From JAHJDO01 sp964437505 (GTDB lineage Bacteria > JAHJDO01), in assembly GCA_964437505.1 (NCBI GenBank), contig CAYTGU010000009.1:9301-73300 (forward strand): a stretch of DNA of 64,000 bases, in the 5' to 3' direction. Positions 63,599-64,000 of this stretch are shown one piece after another (position 1 is the first letter of the stretch; every line of letters begins with the position of its first letter). The notes beneath the pieces are model-generated. The model had not been told where the DNA came from, did no database searches, and saw nothing but the letters and a program-made list of their open reading frames with translations. The translations under genes were made by a program, and so were the position numbers.

Positions 63599-64000
63599 AT
63601 GGCTATCATCAAACCCTTTAGAGGTGTTAAATACAACAATAAAAAAATCAGGAATTTAGAAAAGGTTGTCTCGCCACCGTATGATGTAATTTCCGAGCAG
63701 GAAAAAAGAGACTATTTTAACTCCAGCCCCTATAATATCACAAGACTCATATTGCCTGAGCCCGACAGGGAAAATGATAAATACAGCTCTGCAGGCAATT
63801 TGCTCAACCAGTGGTTAAACTCTGATATCCTGAGCAGAGATAAAGAGCCGTCAATGTACATATACCAGCAGGTATTCAATGTTGCCGGAAACAATATAAC
63901 AAGAACAGGTTTTATATGCTTGCTGAAACTGGAGGAATTCAATTTAGGAAGTGTTTTACCGCATGAGAAAACATTGAGCGCGCCTAAAGAAGATAGATTT
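63599..64000 (+). CDS. DUF1015 family protein (N-terminal part; runs off the window)
   Basis: The 134 visible residues begin MAIIKPFRGVKYNNKKIRNLEKVVSPPYDVIS, the DUF1015 family start, and contain the conserved PHEKTLSAPKEDRF at the end of the window. The activity of the family is not established; it occurs beside serine biosynthesis and hydrogenase or bifurcation genes in anaerobes. It is divergent from nfnA with a 120-bp gap. No clear ribosome site is seen before the ATG, so the start is less certain than the family. Confidence 0.82.
   Translation, partial: MAIIKPFRGVKYNNKKIRNLEKVVSPPYDVISEQEKRDYFNSSPYNITRLILPEPDRENDKYSSAGNLLNQWLNSDILSRDKEPSMYIYQQVFNVAGNNITRTGFICLLKLEEFNLGSVLPHEKTLSAPKEDRF

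Overview
The window comes from an AT-rich, strictly anaerobic, Gram-negative (diderm) bacterium. The envelope evidence is lipid A and LPS-core synthesis (lpxK, kdsB, hldD, a heptosyltransferase), a secretin with PilM/N/O/P-type partners, and an H-X9-DG type prepilin. The anaerobe evidence is an [FeFe]-hydrogenase operon with maturase hydF, an Rnf complex, an NfnAB-type transhydrogenase, D-lactate dehydrogenase, and the oxygen-defence pair superoxide reductase plus rubrerythrin. Gene style (TPR-rich secretin, PilM-PilN fusion, H-X9-DG prepilin, junk-like coding repeats) resembles uncultured phyla such as Omnitrophota. That placement is inference; no rRNA gene is present to settle it.

Layout. 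1-600 (minus): end of hydF and a TM1266-type regulator, behind a structured leader or terminator. 725-5752 (minus): dfx, rbr, ogg, a membrane protein, a flavin reductase, ldhA and a metal permease. 5898-17676 (minus): one long operon running rex, DRTGG, CBS-ATPase, DRTGG, PHP, ATPase, HndB-like ferredoxin, NuoE, NuoF-GltD fusion, second NuoE, second NuoF, [FeFe] hydrogenase, CBS protein. It is read from a sigma70-like promoter carrying two Rex operators. 17818-21703 (minus): O-antigen-ligase/TPR protein, prepilin, hldD. 21807-26597 (plus): rnfCDGEAB. 26649-34099 (plus): three tRNAs, tig, clpP, a MerR-like gene, rplM, rpsI, zapA, 6S RNA, pdxA, rsmA, recJ. 34096-46619: rpmB, kdsB, a glycosyltransferase, lpxK, nrnA, rbfA, infB, nusA, a GT-C-like membrane protein, rho, coaE and a lone 5'-3' exonuclease. 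46790-52924 (minus): secretin, PilP-like, PilO-like and PilM-N. 53010-63478 (minus): tRNA-Gly, sugar kinase, cobS, heptosyltransferase, GT2, aminotransferase, thioredoxin-like lipoprotein, bioA, racemase, UroD-like, nfnB, nfnA. 63599 to the end (plus): start of a DUF1015 gene.

How it fits together. Four redox machines could link NADH, NADPH, ferredoxin, H2 and an ion gradient: the NADH-linked [FeFe] hydrogenase, a NuoF-GltD fusion with its own NuoE (resembling the Sporomusa-type transhydrogenase), NfnAB and Rnf. Rex, which senses NADH/NAD+, appears to control the first two. Lactate dehydrogenase gives a further NADH sink. This looks like the redox-balancing core of a fermenting H2 producer.

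The most unusual signals are the NuoF-GltD fusion beside a hydrogenase NuoF that has lost its N-terminal [2Fe-2S] cysteines, the tandem Rex operators, a probable CUG start in the PHP gene, and short repeat or palindrome elements inserted in frame in several genes, most densely in the O-antigen-ligase-like gene. No stretch above 300 bases lacks a gene or RNA. I found no CRISPR array, insertion sequence or rRNA.
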